From Persicitalea jodogahamensis (GTDB taxonomy: Bacteria; Bacteroidota; Bacteroidia; Cytophagales; Spirosomataceae), in assembly GCF_014651615.1 (NCBI RefSeq), contig NZ_BMXF01000001.1, forward strand, positions 2,265,731 to 2,329,730: a DNA stretch of 64,000 nt, written 5' to 3'. The translations under genes and the position numbers were made by a program. The notes beneath the pieces were generated by a model. It ran no database searches. It saw nothing but the letters and a program-made list of their open reading frames with translations, and was not told the DNA's origin. Shown one piece after another: positions 16,456 through 26,105 of this stretch; the stretch's first letter is position 1, and every line of letters begins with the position of its first letter.

Positions 16456-17022
16456 TTACATAAAATTCATTTTAAACAGTTTCACCGCGATGGCAATCAG
16501 GATGATGCCGAATACGCGGCGGAGAATGTCTTCGCCCGCCCGGCCCAGTTTGCGCTCGATCCAGGCGGAGGATTTGAGGACCAGATACACCAGGAACAGA
16601 TTGACGAACACGCCCACCAGCACATTGGCCAGTTCGTAGGTCGCGCGCAGCGAGATGAGGGTGGTCATGGTTCCCGCCCCGGCGATAATCGGAAAAGCAA
16701 TGGGTACGATCGAAGCCGACGAAGTATCCACGTCGCCATGCTTAAAAATATTGCGCCCAAGGATCATTTCCAGGCCGATCAGAAAAATAATGATGGCACC
16801 CGCCGCCGCAAATGACGCGATATCTACCCCGAAAAGTTTTAGGATACGCTCACCCAGAAACAGAAAGGCGATCATAATGAAGCCCGCCACCAGCGTGGCC
16901 TTTTCCGACTCGATGTGCCCGACTTTCTTGCGCAAATCCACGATGACCGGCACAGCCCCCACTATGTCGATGACCGAAAAAAGGATGAGTGTGACGGAGG
17001 CAATTTCTTTAAAATCGAACAT
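16456..17022 (-). CDS. MarC family integral membrane protein
   Basis: 188 residues from the ATG at 17022, six predicted transmembrane helices, and the MarC/UPF0056 signature IDIVGAVPVIVDL near the N-terminus plus VPIAFPIIAGAGTMTTL in the middle. The family was once linked to multiple antibiotic resistance, but its function is unknown. It is preceded by 90 bases without a gene. Confidence 0.88.
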   Translation of the reverse strand: MFDFKEIASVTLILFSVIDIVGAVPVIVDLRKKVGHIESEKATLVAGFIMIAFLFLGERILKLFGVDIASFAAAGAIIIFLIGLEMILGRNIFKHGDVDTSSASIVPIAFPIIAGAGTMTTLISLRATYELANVLVGVFVNLFLVYLVLKSSAWIERKLGRAGEDILRRVFGIILIAIAVKLFKMNFM

Positions 17023-17115
17023 GCGGACGAAGATTTTTGAATTAGCCGGCAAAGGTCAGCAAAAGCCCGGTAGTACCCAAACAATCGTCCGTGTGGTCTC
17101 ACAGAAAACGCGCCG

Positions 17116-17820
17116 TCAGGCCATGAAGCCATTCGGGACGAAATTCAGGAAAGTGTCGAATACTTTCCTGTATTCATCCTTATCCACTTTGTAGAGATAG
17201 GCACCCTTTTTGGAATAGCCTTTCTGTTTCTCGTCGAGTTTGATAAGAAGCTTGGTAGATAGGATTTTGCGGCTGAAATTTCGCTTGTCAAACTCGGTGT
17301 TGAAGATTGCCTCGTACAGTTTCTGGAGCTGGGGAATGGTGAATTTGTCGGGCAGAAGTTCAAAACCGATCGGGTGCTGGGTGGCTTTGTAGCGCAGCCG
17401 GTCGATGGCCAGCTCCACCATGCGTCCGTGGTCGAAAAGCAGAGTGGGTAGTTCTTGGGTCGAAAACCATTGGGCTTCAAAGGTGTGCGAAATGACATCT
17501 TTGTAATCGGCCACGTTGATCAGTGCGAAATACGCAATCGAGACCGTCCGCTCGACGGGGTCGCGGTAGGGGGCACCAAAGACCTGTAATTGTTCAAGGT
17601 AGATGTCGCTCAGCCCGGTCAGCTCGAACAGAATGCGGGCGGCGGCATCCTCGGTGTCCTCGTGGGGCCGCAGCCAGCCACCCATCAGCGACCAGGTGTC
17701 GCCGTGTTCTTCCAACCCGCGTTTGACCAGAAGGAGTTTAAGTTCTTCGCCGTCGAATCCGAAAATGATGGAGTCAAGGGCAACCAGGCACTTGGTTTGG
17801 GCCTGGTATTGTTCTAGCAT
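17116..17820 (-). CDS. Nudix-type transcriptional regulator (NrtR/AraR-like)
   Basis: 234 residues from the ATG at 17820; an upstream in-frame Met is possible. The N-terminal Nudix domain (ALDSIIFGFDGEELKLLLVK) keeps the fold, but the Nudix box reads GGWLRPHEDTEDAAA then RILFEL. The REUxEE core has lost two of its acidic metal ligands, so hydrolysis is unlikely. The C-terminal ~90 residues form a winged helix (LPDKFTIPQLQKLYEAIF). This is the NrtR/AraR architecture, in which an ADP-ribose or sugar ligand controls DNA binding. No NAD or arabinose gene is adjacent, so its targets lie elsewhere. Confidence 0.82.
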   Translation of the reverse strand: MLEQYQAQTKCLVALDSIIFGFDGEELKLLLVKRGLEEHGDTWSLMGGWLRPHEDTEDAAARILFELTGLSDIYLEQLQVFGAPYRDPVERTVSIAYFALINVADYKDVISHTFEAQWFSTQELPTLLFDHGRMVELAIDRLRYKATQHPIGFELLPDKFTIPQLQKLYEAIFNTEFDKRNFSRKILSTKLLIKLDEKQKGYSKKGAYLYKVDKDEYRKVFDTFLNFVPNGFMA

Positions 17821-17902
17821 GGCGTCGGTCACAGTGAGGGCGGATTTTTGATTTGGTATATACCCAAAAGCAAGCACGCCCAGGGAATTTACTCAAATTG
17901 CG

Positions 17903-18961
17903 TCAGAGACGACTTTTTTCTAAAAAATCCTGCAATTGTGCAAAACTCAAATCGGATATGGCCGGGAAATTCGCGATCCGGAAGGTGGTGGCTTTCCACG
18001 CACCATACCCGGTCCCCAGCAATATGCCTGCTTCCCTCGCCTTTTCTTTCAATTGCTTTATAAAATTTTCGTCTGCCTCGATTGTAAGTACCGTTGGCGA
18101 ACGAACCTCGGGATTTTTTATCAGGATCTTGTAGGAGTTCTCATTCAGGAATTGACAAAAAGCTTGGGCCCGGCGGGCAATATTCAGGGCCGTATCCGCT
18201 ATTGGAGGTACTTCTTCCAGCACACGACCCAGCAAGTAAATACCCAGCGTATTGGGCGTGTAAGGAGTTTGGTTTTTAACAAAATTGTCCCGCAAGAAAA
18301 GCAAACTATTGTAATGGTCGCGCTCACCGATTGTCTCGGCCCGCTCGATGGCGCGGGGTGAGACGACAAGTACCCCCAGACCGGGCGGCAGACCGAAGCA
18401 TTTCTGCACGGAAGCAAACCAGACGTCGCCGGCCGACCAGGGCAGGGCGACTCCCGCCATGGAAGAGGTGGCATCCACGGCGATAATGCCCTTGAACTCC
18501 TGCCTGATTTTGTGCAAAGTACGGGCAGGAAGGGCCGTGCCATTGGAGGTCTCATTGTGCGTCAGACACAAAACTTCGGCGGATTTGACATGATCGCCAC
18601 CCTCCAGGTTCAGATCCTCCTCCGGCCCGAATGCGTGGCCGGATGCAGGGTGCAGTCGGCTGGCGTACTCGAACCATTTTTGCCCAAAGGCCCCGTTGTA
18701 GGCGTGAAGACTTCTGTTCTGCACCAACGACTGAGAGACGATCTCCCAGCATTCGGTCGCCGACGAGGTAAAGTAAACCTCATAATCTGTCGGAATGTCC
18801 AGTTTGACGTGCATGTCGGCCACTGTCTTCGCCAGCATGTCCATGAAACTACCCGAGCGATGGTTCATGCTCAGAATACCCGATCGGTAGGCATCCTGCA
18901 GGTAGCCCTCCACCTGCGGGTAGAGTTGGGAAGGACCAGGATAAAAGGAAGTCAGGTTCAT
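17903..18961 (-). CDS. Class V aminotransferase (phosphoserine aminotransferase-like)
   Basis: A 352-residue PLP enzyme of fold type I. It starts NLTSFYPGPSQLYPQV, has SMNHRSGSF near residue 31 and the PLP phosphate contact TSSATECWE, and the Schiff-base Lys is in FASVQKCFGLPPG. The length and the N-terminus fit the SerC/alanine-glyoxylate transaminase group; a SerC-like role in serine synthesis is likely but not certain. Its ATG directly abuts the stop of the PHP phosphatase gene, so the two are translated from one message. Confidence 0.8.
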   Translation of the reverse strand: MNLTSFYPGPSQLYPQVEGYLQDAYRSGILSMNHRSGSFMDMLAKTVADMHVKLDIPTDYEVYFTSSATECWEIVSQSLVQNRSLHAYNGAFGQKWFEYASRLHPASGHAFGPEEDLNLEGGDHVKSAEVLCLTHNETSNGTALPARTLHKIRQEFKGIIAVDATSSMAGVALPWSAGDVWFASVQKCFGLPPGLGVLVVSPRAIERAETIGERDHYNSLLFLRDNFVKNQTPYTPNTLGIYLLGRVLEEVPPIADTALNIARRAQAFCQFLNENSYKILIKNPEVRSPTVLTIEADENFIKQLKEKAREAGILLGTGYGAWKATTFRIANFPAISDLSFAQLQDFLEKSRL

Positions 18962-19834
18962 TCACAAATATAAACCTTCCCCGTCAAAGGCGACGTCCCG
19001 CCAGGCGTTGTTGTGCAGAATTCGCAGGGTTTTAAAACCAAGCTGTTTGAGCTGCAAAGCGGTGTCGGATAGCCGGGCGGTGATTTCGGCGGGGGCGTGG
19101 CTGTCGGAATTGATCATCACGGGAATATTTCTGGCCAACGCCTTCGCCACGATGGGCATGGAAGGGTAGGTGCTCAGATTTTTCTTGTAGAGTCCGCGGG
19201 TGTTCACTTCCAGAACACAGTCGGTTTCGGCCAGAAGATCCAGCGTTTGGTCGATTTCTTTCTGGTACCAGTCGTCGCTTTCGTCGAAAAGGCTGTTGTG
19301 CAGATTGTGAATTATTATCTTGTCCAGATGCCCTAAAATATCGGGTGGATCGAGCGTGAGCATTTCCCTGATCCGGTCGTAATACAGGCCAATGACCTTC
19401 CGGATGTCGCCGCCATGTACTTCGACCAGGCCCCGCATGAATTTTTCCGTAGAGCCGTCGATTTCCCAGGGTTCTCCTAATTCGTTTTTATCCAGGTAAT
19501 GCACCGAGCCGATGGTGTAGTCCAGCGCAGAGGCGTAGGTGGAAGGACCGCAGGAACCGGGCAGATAATCTATTTCCAGACCAATGTACAACTCGATTTT
19601 GTCAGAAAACTCTGATTTCAGTGCTCTCGTTTCCGCCAGATAATCAGCCAGCTTTTCGGCCTGCATACTCCACGCATTCACGAAATCAACCGGACCATGG
19701 GAGGAGAATCCGAATACTCCGACATTCTGCTGCAAAGCCCCCTCTACCTGCGCCCGAGGCGGCTCAACCCCATCGCAATAGTGGCTATGACTGTGGTAGT
19801 TGGTGAATACAGGGGAGGATTTTTGGATAGCCAT
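18962..19834 (-). CDS. PHP-domain histidinol phosphatase-like enzyme
   Basis: A 290-residue PHP superfamily metal phosphatase. The first metal motif is NYHSHSHYCDG, followed by the SSHGPVDF strand, GLEIDYLPG, a His in IGSVHYLD, ILGHLDKI, and the final NSDSHAP. These are the HisK/HisJ landmarks of the histidinol-phosphatase step of histidine synthesis. No other his genes are adjacent, so another sugar-phosphate substrate is possible. It is co-transcribed with the class V aminotransferase, and the pair suggests amino-acid synthesis. Confidence 0.85.
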   Translation of the reverse strand: MAIQKSSPVFTNYHSHSHYCDGVEPPRAQVEGALQQNVGVFGFSSHGPVDFVNAWSMQAEKLADYLAETRALKSEFSDKIELYIGLEIDYLPGSCGPSTYASALDYTIGSVHYLDKNELGEPWEIDGSTEKFMRGLVEVHGGDIRKVIGLYYDRIREMLTLDPPDILGHLDKIIIHNLHNSLFDESDDWYQKEIDQTLDLLAETDCVLEVNTRGLYKKNLSTYPSMPIVAKALARNIPVMINSDSHAPAEITARLSDTALQLKQLGFKTLRILHNNAWRDVAFDGEGLYL

Positions 19835-19966
19835 GCTATGAATAGAGTAGTTTGAAAACCAGAAATTTGCTACGAAATGAAATGGGGCAAAATTTCAAAA
19901 CGACAAAGTACCGTGGTGGGGTACCAGTAAAGAAAGCCTGCGGCAGCGTAAAGGATTGAGCACCAA

Positions 19967-22228
19967 CTACCATGCATACCGGGCCATCAGCCACACGCTC
20001 CGGCCAACGCCCGATACACCGGAGCCATGCATCCGGTAGGCTTCGTTGAAAATATTCTGGAACTCGGTGCTCAGGTGTAGTTGGCCCAATCGGTGGCCTG
20101 CCGCGGCGTTGACTACCTGCCAGCCGGGCGTGCCTCCTGCCGGGATGCGGTTGTCATCTTTGTCTCCCCCCGCCAGCCGGTCCTGTTTGGCAGCGGCGTA
20201 CCATTCCAGCCGCGCCCAGGATTTGGGTGTGGGCTGATAGCGTAGAAGCAGTTTGCCATTCAGCGGCGGGATACGGCGGTAAGGTTCATTTTTGGATTGA
20301 TTTTGGCCGTAGGTGTAGTTCACAAAACCTGCCATCAGCCACCGGCGCCCGGCTTGCCATTCGGCATCGGCTTCCAGCCCCTGAATGAAGGCCCGGGAAA
20401 TGTTTTCTTTAAGGTATACCGGATAGCCCTGCCGGATCTCGTCGGTTTTGGTGCGGTCGATCAGGTCGGTGAGTTGGTTGTGGTAGGCAAAAAGGGAAGC
20501 GGCAACGACACCGGTTTTTAACTTTATCCCCACTTCTTTACTGAATCCGCGTTCGGGACGCAGGGATTGGTTGGGGATTTCGTAGCGAAAATCCACGATG
20601 CCCAGGGTTCCGAGGTCGTCAATGTTCGGGGCGCGGAAGGTGCGGCTGACATTGCCGACCAACCGCAGCGAAGGCAGCAGGGCGTAAGAAAGACCTGCGT
20701 TGGGCACCCAGGCGGCGGGTGTCAGCGTGGTGCTACCCAAATTTTCATCGGGAATCGTGATGGCAAACGTGTTGTACCGCAAGCCGGCCGTCGCGGTTAG
20801 TTTTTTAAGTTCCAGGCTATGCAGGGTATAGAAGGCTAGATTGCTCATCGTGGAATTATTGGGATACAACCCGCGCTGCACGGGCTGCGGCCCGGCAGAA
20901 CTCCAGATCGGTTCAACTTCCTGCTTCTGGCTATTCACATGATCGAAGTACCATTCCGCGCCGGTTTGGATCGTCCAGTATTTGCCCGGTTGCGAGATGA
21001 CGGAAGCTAGCAAGCCGTAGGTTTGTACCTCATCTTTTTCAAGAAGTGTGCGTTCCGCAGTCCTTTTACGGCTTTGCCGGCCCTCCTCAGTTCTGCTGAC
21101 CAACGGGGTGATTTGCCATGATTTCAGCCATGGACTATTTCCGGAGCCTTCCAACCGGGCGTAGACCAGCGAGCGGGTCTGCGGATTGAATCGGTTCAGG
21201 ACAAAGTTTTCAAGCTGAACTTTGTGAAACACGGGGACGTCCTCCTGTTTGAGATGCTGCAAAGCTACGGTTAGCCGGAGGTTGGGGCGGAGCTGAAAAA
21301 GGGATTTCAGATCGAAAGAATATTGGTCGTAGCCGGTCGGTACTTGCTTGCCGATGCCTTTCCCGCCCACAAGATCACCAAAGTTGCGGTAGGAAAACCC
21401 GCCCTGTACCGCAGCTTTGGGTCCGCTCACGCCCAGCGAAACTCGTCCGCTCTGCTCCATGCCGCCGCTCGTCAGCTTGCCCAGGACAGTACCGTGGAAC
21501 TGAACCCCTTCCGAAAATTGCGGCGAGGCGGTCAGCACGTTGATGGTGCCGCCCATGGCGTCGCTGCCGTACTGCACGGCCCCGCCACCCCGCACGATCT
21601 CGACGCGGTCGAGCAGGAAGGGATCGATGGTGTTGAGGTACTGGTTGGGGCCGGAACGGAAGGTGGCGTTGTTGAGCCGGATGCCGTCGACGAGGAGCAG
21701 GGTTTGTTGCCCGGTCAGGCCGCGGACGAATGGCGAGCCGCCACCGTGGTTGGTTTTTTGCAAAAACACCCCCGACTGACCCATCAGCGCTTCGGGCGTG
21801 GATCGCAGGGAATTTTGGGCCAGGTCGCGCCGGGTAACGACCGTCACGGCTTCCGGACGGTCGAACGCCCGGGTCTCGTAGCGCTGCGCCGTAACCACGA
21901 CCTGATCGTTGAGTTGAATGAGGGCCGGTTGCAGCGAAATTGCCAGGTCGGCCGAGGGCCCGTCGACAATCAAGGTTTTCGAAGAAAAGCCAATGCTGGA
22001 GACCAGGATTTTGTGCGTCGTGCCGGTAGCCAGGCTAAGTCGGAAAACACCGTTTTCGTCGGTGGTGGTGCCGAGGTTCGAATTCAGTACCTGCACCGTG
22101 ACACCCGGGATGGGCTTTTGTTCGGTCAGGGACAACACCCGACCCGAGACAACTTCTGTGCGGTCAGACTTTTGGCCAAAACCGAACAGAGGAAGTAAAA
22201 CGAAAAAAAGGGGCAGAATTCGATGCAT
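19967..22228 (-). CDS. TonB-dependent outer-membrane receptor
   Basis: 753 residues. It has a signal peptide (MHRILPLFFVLLPLFGFG), a carboxypeptidase-regulatory-like beta-sandwich (residues ~25-105: VVSGRVLSLTEQKPIPGVTV), a plug with NSLRSTPEALMGQSGVFLQ and LLVDGIRLNNATFRSG, then a 22-strand barrel. The plug wording (QTLLLVDGIRLNNATFR, TIDPFLLDRVEIVRGGG) resembles haem, cobalamin and siderophore receptors more than SusC glycan receptors. No SusD partner follows. The substrate is unassigned. Confidence 0.87.
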   Translation of the reverse strand: MHRILPLFFVLLPLFGFGQKSDRTEVVSGRVLSLTEQKPIPGVTVQVLNSNLGTTTDENGVFRLSLATGTTHKILVSSIGFSSKTLIVDGPSADLAISLQPALIQLNDQVVVTAQRYETRAFDRPEAVTVVTRRDLAQNSLRSTPEALMGQSGVFLQKTNHGGGSPFVRGLTGQQTLLLVDGIRLNNATFRSGPNQYLNTIDPFLLDRVEIVRGGGAVQYGSDAMGGTINVLTASPQFSEGVQFHGTVLGKLTSGGMEQSGRVSLGVSGPKAAVQGGFSYRNFGDLVGGKGIGKQVPTGYDQYSFDLKSLFQLRPNLRLTVALQHLKQEDVPVFHKVQLENFVLNRFNPQTRSLVYARLEGSGNSPWLKSWQITPLVSRTEEGRQSRKRTAERTLLEKDEVQTYGLLASVISQPGKYWTIQTGAEWYFDHVNSQKQEVEPIWSSAGPQPVQRGLYPNNSTMSNLAFYTLHSLELKKLTATAGLRYNTFAITIPDENLGSTTLTPAAWVPNAGLSYALLPSLRLVGNVSRTFRAPNIDDLGTLGIVDFRYEIPNQSLRPERGFSKEVGIKLKTGVVAASLFAYHNQLTDLIDRTKTDEIRQGYPVYLKENISRAFIQGLEADAEWQAGRRWLMAGFVNYTYGQNQSKNEPYRRIPPLNGKLLLRYQPTPKSWARLEWYAAAKQDRLAGGDKDDNRIPAGGTPGWQVVNAAAGHRLGQLHLSTEFQNIFNEAYRMHGSGVSGVGRSVWLMARYAW

Positions 22229-22297
22229 GGGCCTTTCTCAAATTAAAGCGAACGGCCAAAATACGGGATTCGGCTGCGGAAATGAAAATTCCGGGCA

Positions 22298-22744
22298 TTA
22301 AGTAATTGTGACGGGTTTTGCGTTCAGATTTAACAGGTAGCGGATGGCCAAATCGTAACCTTGCAACCCCAGGCCGCAGATCATCCCGTGGCAGCGGCTG
22401 CTCAGAAAACTATGGTGGCGGAATGCCTCGCGCTTGTGGATGTTCGAGATGTGTACTTCCACGGCAGGCATGGGTACGGCCGAGAGTGCGTCGGCCAGCG
22501 CCACCGAGGTATGGGTGAACGCTCCGGCATTGATGACCAAACCATCAAATGAAAAGCCGGTGTCGTGGATTTTGTCCAGTAGTTCGCCCTCGTGGTTCGA
22601 TTGGAAGTAGTGCAGTTCCGCTTCCGGGAATGTCTTTATGAGAAGTTCAAAATAGTCTTCAAAAGACTGACTGCCATAAATACTGGGCTCGCGCTTTCCC
22701 AGCAAATTTAAATTCGGACCATTAAGAATCAGGATTTTTTTCAT
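22298..22744 (-). CDS. aroQ: Type II 3-dehydroquinate dehydratase
   Basis: A 148-residue flavodoxin-like dodecameric enzyme of the shikimate pathway. Active-site features are the N-terminal [19 protein letters not shown] (catalytic Arg and Tyr), [12 protein letters not shown], and [14 protein letters not shown] (catalytic His). It is the usual length. The upstream gap shared with xerD holds a CTTTGCGN triple repeat. Another 3-dehydroquinate dehydratase is not seen in the window. Confidence 0.95.
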   Translation of the reverse strand: MKKILILNGPNLNLLGKREPSIYGSQSFEDYFELLIKTFPEAELHYFQSNHEGELLDKIHDTGFSFDGLVINAGAFTHTSVALADALSAVPMPAVEVHISNIHKREAFRHHSFLSSRCHGMICGLGLQGYDLAIRYLLNLNAKPVTIT

Positions 22745-22796
22745 GGTGTCAAAAATTTTGAAATGGTACTTTTAACCGCATAGTCATTAGGAATTT

Positions 22797-22820
22797 CTTT
22801 GCGACTTTGCGTCTTTGCGA
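22797..22820. repeat. CTTTGCGN octamer repeated three times
   Basis: CTTTGCGA, CTTTGCGT and CTTTGCGA in direct tandem in the divergent aroQ-xerD gap. The same word (as CGCAAAG) is widely seen in Bacteroidota intergenic DNA and creates spurious peptide calls. Its function is unknown. Confidence 0.6.
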
Positions 22821-22857
22821 GAAATATAAGCCGGGCGCCATACGCCGAAAGCCAGTT

Positions 22858-23751
22858 ATGTGGCAAAGCTACATCAAACATTTTAAAGATTATCTCCGTC
22901 TGGAACGGTCGCTTTCGGGCAATTCGGTGGAGGCCTACGTCCACGATGCCGACAAACTGCGCGAGTACGCCGAACTCCACGAACTCCCCGGCCCCGCCGA
23001 AATTACCGAAGCCCACCTGCTGGGCTATCTGAAATACCTCACCGAACTCGGCCTGGCCGCCCACACGCAGGCGCGCTTTCTCTCGGGCATCAAAGCTTTC
23101 TTCAAGTACCTGTTGCTCGAAAACCTCATCAGGGAAGACCCTTCCGAACTGATTGAATCCCCCGCTTTGCCACGCAAACTACCCGATGTGCTGTCCTATC
23201 CCGAGATCGAGCAAATGCTGTCGGCCATCGACCATTCCACGCCGGAAGGCACCCGCAACCGCGCCATTTTGGAGGTACTTTACAGCTGTGGCCTCCGTGT
23301 GTCGGAACTGACAAGTCTGCAGCTCACCAATTGCTACTTCGATATTGGATTTATCCGCGTTGTGGGCAAAGGCGACAAAGTGCGGCTGGTACCGATTGGC
23401 CGGGATGCGATCAAGTACACCGAAATATACCTCGAAACGGTGCGCAACCAACTTGATGTCAAGAAAGAAAGCGAGGACATCGTGTTTCTCAACCGTCGGG
23501 GCGGGCAGCTCACGCGGGTGATGATTTTCCTGGTCGTGAAAGCGGCCGCCGAGGCGGCAGGGATCGCCAAGAATGTCAGTCCGCATACGTTCCGGCACTC
23601 GTTCGCCACCCACCTGATTGAGGGCGGGGCCAGTTTGCGGGCCGTGCAGGAAATGCTCGGCCACGAGTCCATCATCACGACCGAAATATACACCCACCTC
23701 GACCGTGACTACCTGCGGCAGGTGATTACGGAATTTCATCCAAGAGGGTAG
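22858..23751 (+). CDS. xerD: Tyrosine recombinase XerD
   Basis: 297 residues from the ATG at 22858; a TTG further upstream is in frame but gives a poor N-terminus. The N-terminal SAM-like core-binding domain ([19 protein letters not shown]) is followed by the catalytic domain with Arg147 (CGLRVSEL), Lys171 (VGKGDK), His243 and Arg246 ([11 protein letters not shown]), His269 (LGHES) and the nucleophile Tyr278 (IYTHL). All are present. It should act with XerC at dif to resolve chromosome dimers. It sits at a housekeeping position with no integrase-type neighbours, so it is not a mobile-element integrase. Confidence 0.92.
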   Translation: MWQSYIKHFKDYLRLERSLSGNSVEAYVHDADKLREYAELHELPGPAEITEAHLLGYLKYLTELGLAAHTQARFLSGIKAFFKYLLLENLIREDPSELIESPALPRKLPDVLSYPEIEQMLSAIDHSTPEGTRNRAILEVLYSCGLRVSELTSLQLTNCYFDIGFIRVVGKGDKVRLVPIGRDAIKYTEIYLETVRNQLDVKKESEDIVFLNRRGGQLTRVMIFLVVKAAAEAAGIAKNVSPHTFRHSFATHLIEGGASLRAVQEMLGHESIITTEIYTHLDRDYLRQVITEFHPRG

Positions 23752-23842
23752 TTTGGGCAGGTAGCCCATCCTTCCGGAGACAGGGTATATTAGAAAGTGT
23801 TACGTCTTATAAAGACAGCCCATTAAAACTTTCTCAATTTTT

Positions 23843-26053
23843 TTGAAAAATTTTACGCAGGAGCCTCTCCTGTACACGACCGCCCAGGAGGTGGACGGCC
23901 ATCTGGTCGTTACGGACGGGGAATTCCCCGAGGATATGCTTGGTACGGTGTACATGGTATACCAGATAGGTAGCGTCAACTCCAACGGCCTTCCCTATCC
24001 CGAATTTCTGCCCGACGGTAAGCCCAATCATGAATTCGGTTCCGCAATCATGAGCGGCGACGGCATGGTGCTGAAAATTAACCTCACCGGCCAGCCCACG
24101 ATCAAGACGCGGATCATGAAGACTCCGTCGTACTTTGCCGATTGGAACACAAGGCTGGGGACAGAAAACTACCACAAGGACTTTGATTTTCTGAGGTTCA
24201 GGAACTTCGGCATATCGCGTTTTTCGCTGATGCTCGGCGTTCGCAACCCGCTGAACACCGCCGTGACGCCCGCCCGCTTCGGTAATGCCAATCCGACCCT
24301 GGTTTCGGCTTACGACGTGGGGCGTCCCTACATCGTGGATCCGGTATCGCTGCAACTTATAACGCCCATCGGCGACAGCAGCGAATGGATGACGGGCATT
24401 CCGGCCAAAGTACCCTGGGCTTTTGAGCTTTTCGAAACCACGGCACACCCCTGTTTTGACCCACGCAGCCAAGAACTATTCAGCGTCAACTACTCGCGGA
24501 TCGAGAAGTCGGTCGTCATGGCCGGACGGACGGTGCACCACCTGAAAAATTCGCACACCCTGTTCAAGCAAAAGCTGGTGGAGCTCATGGAGCGGCATCA
24601 GGATAATCCCGACCAGGATGCGGTGCGTGATCGGCTGACCCGTTTTTTTGAGAATCTGGATGAGGAACTCTACGCCAAACCGGAGGATGGGTTTTTGAAA
24701 AAACTGTGGCGGATGGCCCAAGCTTTTTTCCGGCGAATATTCAGCAAAAAAACAAAAGCGGATGAAGCCGGTGGAGCGCCGCCCGGTGCGGCCGTAACGC
24801 TGATGCGTTTCGATGGGACAGGGCCCTGGAAAAAATGGGTGCTTCACGACCAGTATGGCCAGCAGCTGCAGATCAAGAACTGCATGCACCAAACCGGGCT
24901 TACGAAGGATTACATTGTGTTGCAGGACTCGTCCTTCAAGTTCTCCAACGAACTGCTCATCAACAATCCTTTCCCCGAACATCTCGGACTGGAACGGTTC
25001 ATCCGGAAAGTACTGGCGACCACCATGCTTCCCTACACCGAATGCTACATCGTGCGGCGAAAAGACCTGACCGACGAGGTGGAAAAGGTGGTTGCGTACA
25101 AACTGGACAAGCCGATCCCCATCGAAACCATCCACTTTTCCTGCGATTACGAAAATCCGAATGGGGAAATTACGCTGTACGCGGTGAATAATGCCGCCAT
25201 GTGCATTGCCGAATGGGTGCGTCCCTACGATCTTTCGGCTCTCACGCGAAAAGCCATCGACCCGGATGTGCTGAGTTTGTTTGCCCTGGGGACAATGGAC
25301 GTGAGCCGGTTTGGGAAGTGGAAGATCGACGCCGAAAACAACCGGTTGCTGGAAGAGAAATCGACCGTGCTGGCCGAAACCGGGGACACGTCCGCCAAAC
25401 AGGGTGAGTCGCTCGGATTCAATACCTGGGCCATTGGCTTGTACACTTATCGTGATATTATTTCCGCTGAAAAAGCGGTGGATAAGATCGAGCACCTCTG
25501 GTTTGTGTCGAACGGCCTGGACCCGCTCATGCTTACCGAGTTTATCGAAGACCTTTACAAAGACTACCCCAATCGGCTGGTCCCTTACCCTGAGGTAAAA
25601 GAACTTACCAGAAAGGGGATTCCGTACAGCCTGAATTACCTCAATGCCGATACGATGCGCTCCAACGAAACGGGATACTACCAATTCGAGCCTGGAGATT
25701 ACCTGCGAACCATTCAGTTTGTCCCCCGCAAAGTACCCACGCCGGGTGTTGACTATGGGCTGGACGGCTATATTTTGTGCAGTGTGCAGGCCCAAAAAGC
25801 ACAGGGGAGACAGGGTGAATTCTGGATTTTTCGAGCCGACCGGATCTCGGAGGGGCCAATCTGCCGCATGTACCACCCCGAAATCAACTTCTGCTTTACC
25901 CTTCATTCTGCCTGGATGGCAGACCCGCTGCCCAACTCGATGCCGTACAACGTTCCGGTACGAGAGGATTTTGGACAGGTGATTGAAAAACTGCCGGACA
26001 AAACAGTCATCGAGCCCTTTTTTGAGCAATACGTCTACCCGAATTTTGAGTAG
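23843..26053 (+). CDS. Large carotenoid oxygenase family protein
   Basis: 736 residues from a TTG at 23843, the only plausible start after the in-frame stop at 23810. The seven-bladed beta-propeller iron enzyme landmarks are present: GDGMVLKI near residue 73, and the four iron-binding His at 202 (TAHPCFDP), 349 (NCMHQTGLT), 431 (ETIHFSCDY) and 688 (FTLHSAWM). It should cleave a carotenoid or a related polyene or stilbene with oxygen. Between the first two His it carries an extra ~100 residues, rich in basic residues (WRMAQAFFRRIFSKKTK), that may bind membrane. The length of 736 is well above the ~480-540 of typical family members. The kinase-ATPase gene follows after 52 bases. Confidence 0.9.
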   Translation: MKNFTQEPLLYTTAQEVDGHLVVTDGEFPEDMLGTVYMVYQIGSVNSNGLPYPEFLPDGKPNHEFGSAIMSGDGMVLKINLTGQPTIKTRIMKTPSYFADWNTRLGTENYHKDFDFLRFRNFGISRFSLMLGVRNPLNTAVTPARFGNANPTLVSAYDVGRPYIVDPVSLQLITPIGDSSEWMTGIPAKVPWAFELFETTAHPCFDPRSQELFSVNYSRIEKSVVMAGRTVHHLKNSHTLFKQKLVELMERHQDNPDQDAVRDRLTRFFENLDEELYAKPEDGFLKKLWRMAQAFFRRIFSKKTKADEAGGAPPGAAVTLMRFDGTGPWKKWVLHDQYGQQLQIKNCMHQTGLTKDYIVLQDSSFKFSNELLINNPFPEHLGLERFIRKVLATTMLPYTECYIVRRKDLTDEVEKVVAYKLDKPIPIETIHFSCDYENPNGEITLYAVNNAAMCIAEWVRPYDLSALTRKAIDPDVLSLFALGTMDVSRFGKWKIDAENNRLLEEKSTVLAETGDTSAKQGESLGFNTWAIGLYTYRDIISAEKAVDKIEHLWFVSNGLDPLMLTEFIEDLYKDYPNRLVPYPEVKELTRKGIPYSLNYLNADTMRSNETGYYQFEPGDYLRTIQFVPRKVPTPGVDYGLDGYILCSVQAQKAQGRQGEFWIFRADRISEGPICRMYHPEINFCFTLHSAWMADPLPNSMPYNVPVREDFGQVIEKLPDKTVIEPFFEQYVYPNFE

Positions 26054-26105
26054 CGGTCCCATGCAAGCAGGTGTTAATCATTCACATTCAACTTTTTTTG
26101 TGTAA

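Noticed and set aside
22858-23751. Tyrosine recombinase as a sign of a genomic island
   Set aside because: The length, the motifs and the position among housekeeping genes fit XerD, and there is no tRNA-linked att site or island cargo next to it.
24476-26062. 528-codon minus-strand frame opposite the carotenoid oxygenase gene
   Set aside because: The plus-strand protein has its four iron His and family motifs; the minus frame has none and mirrors its codon use.
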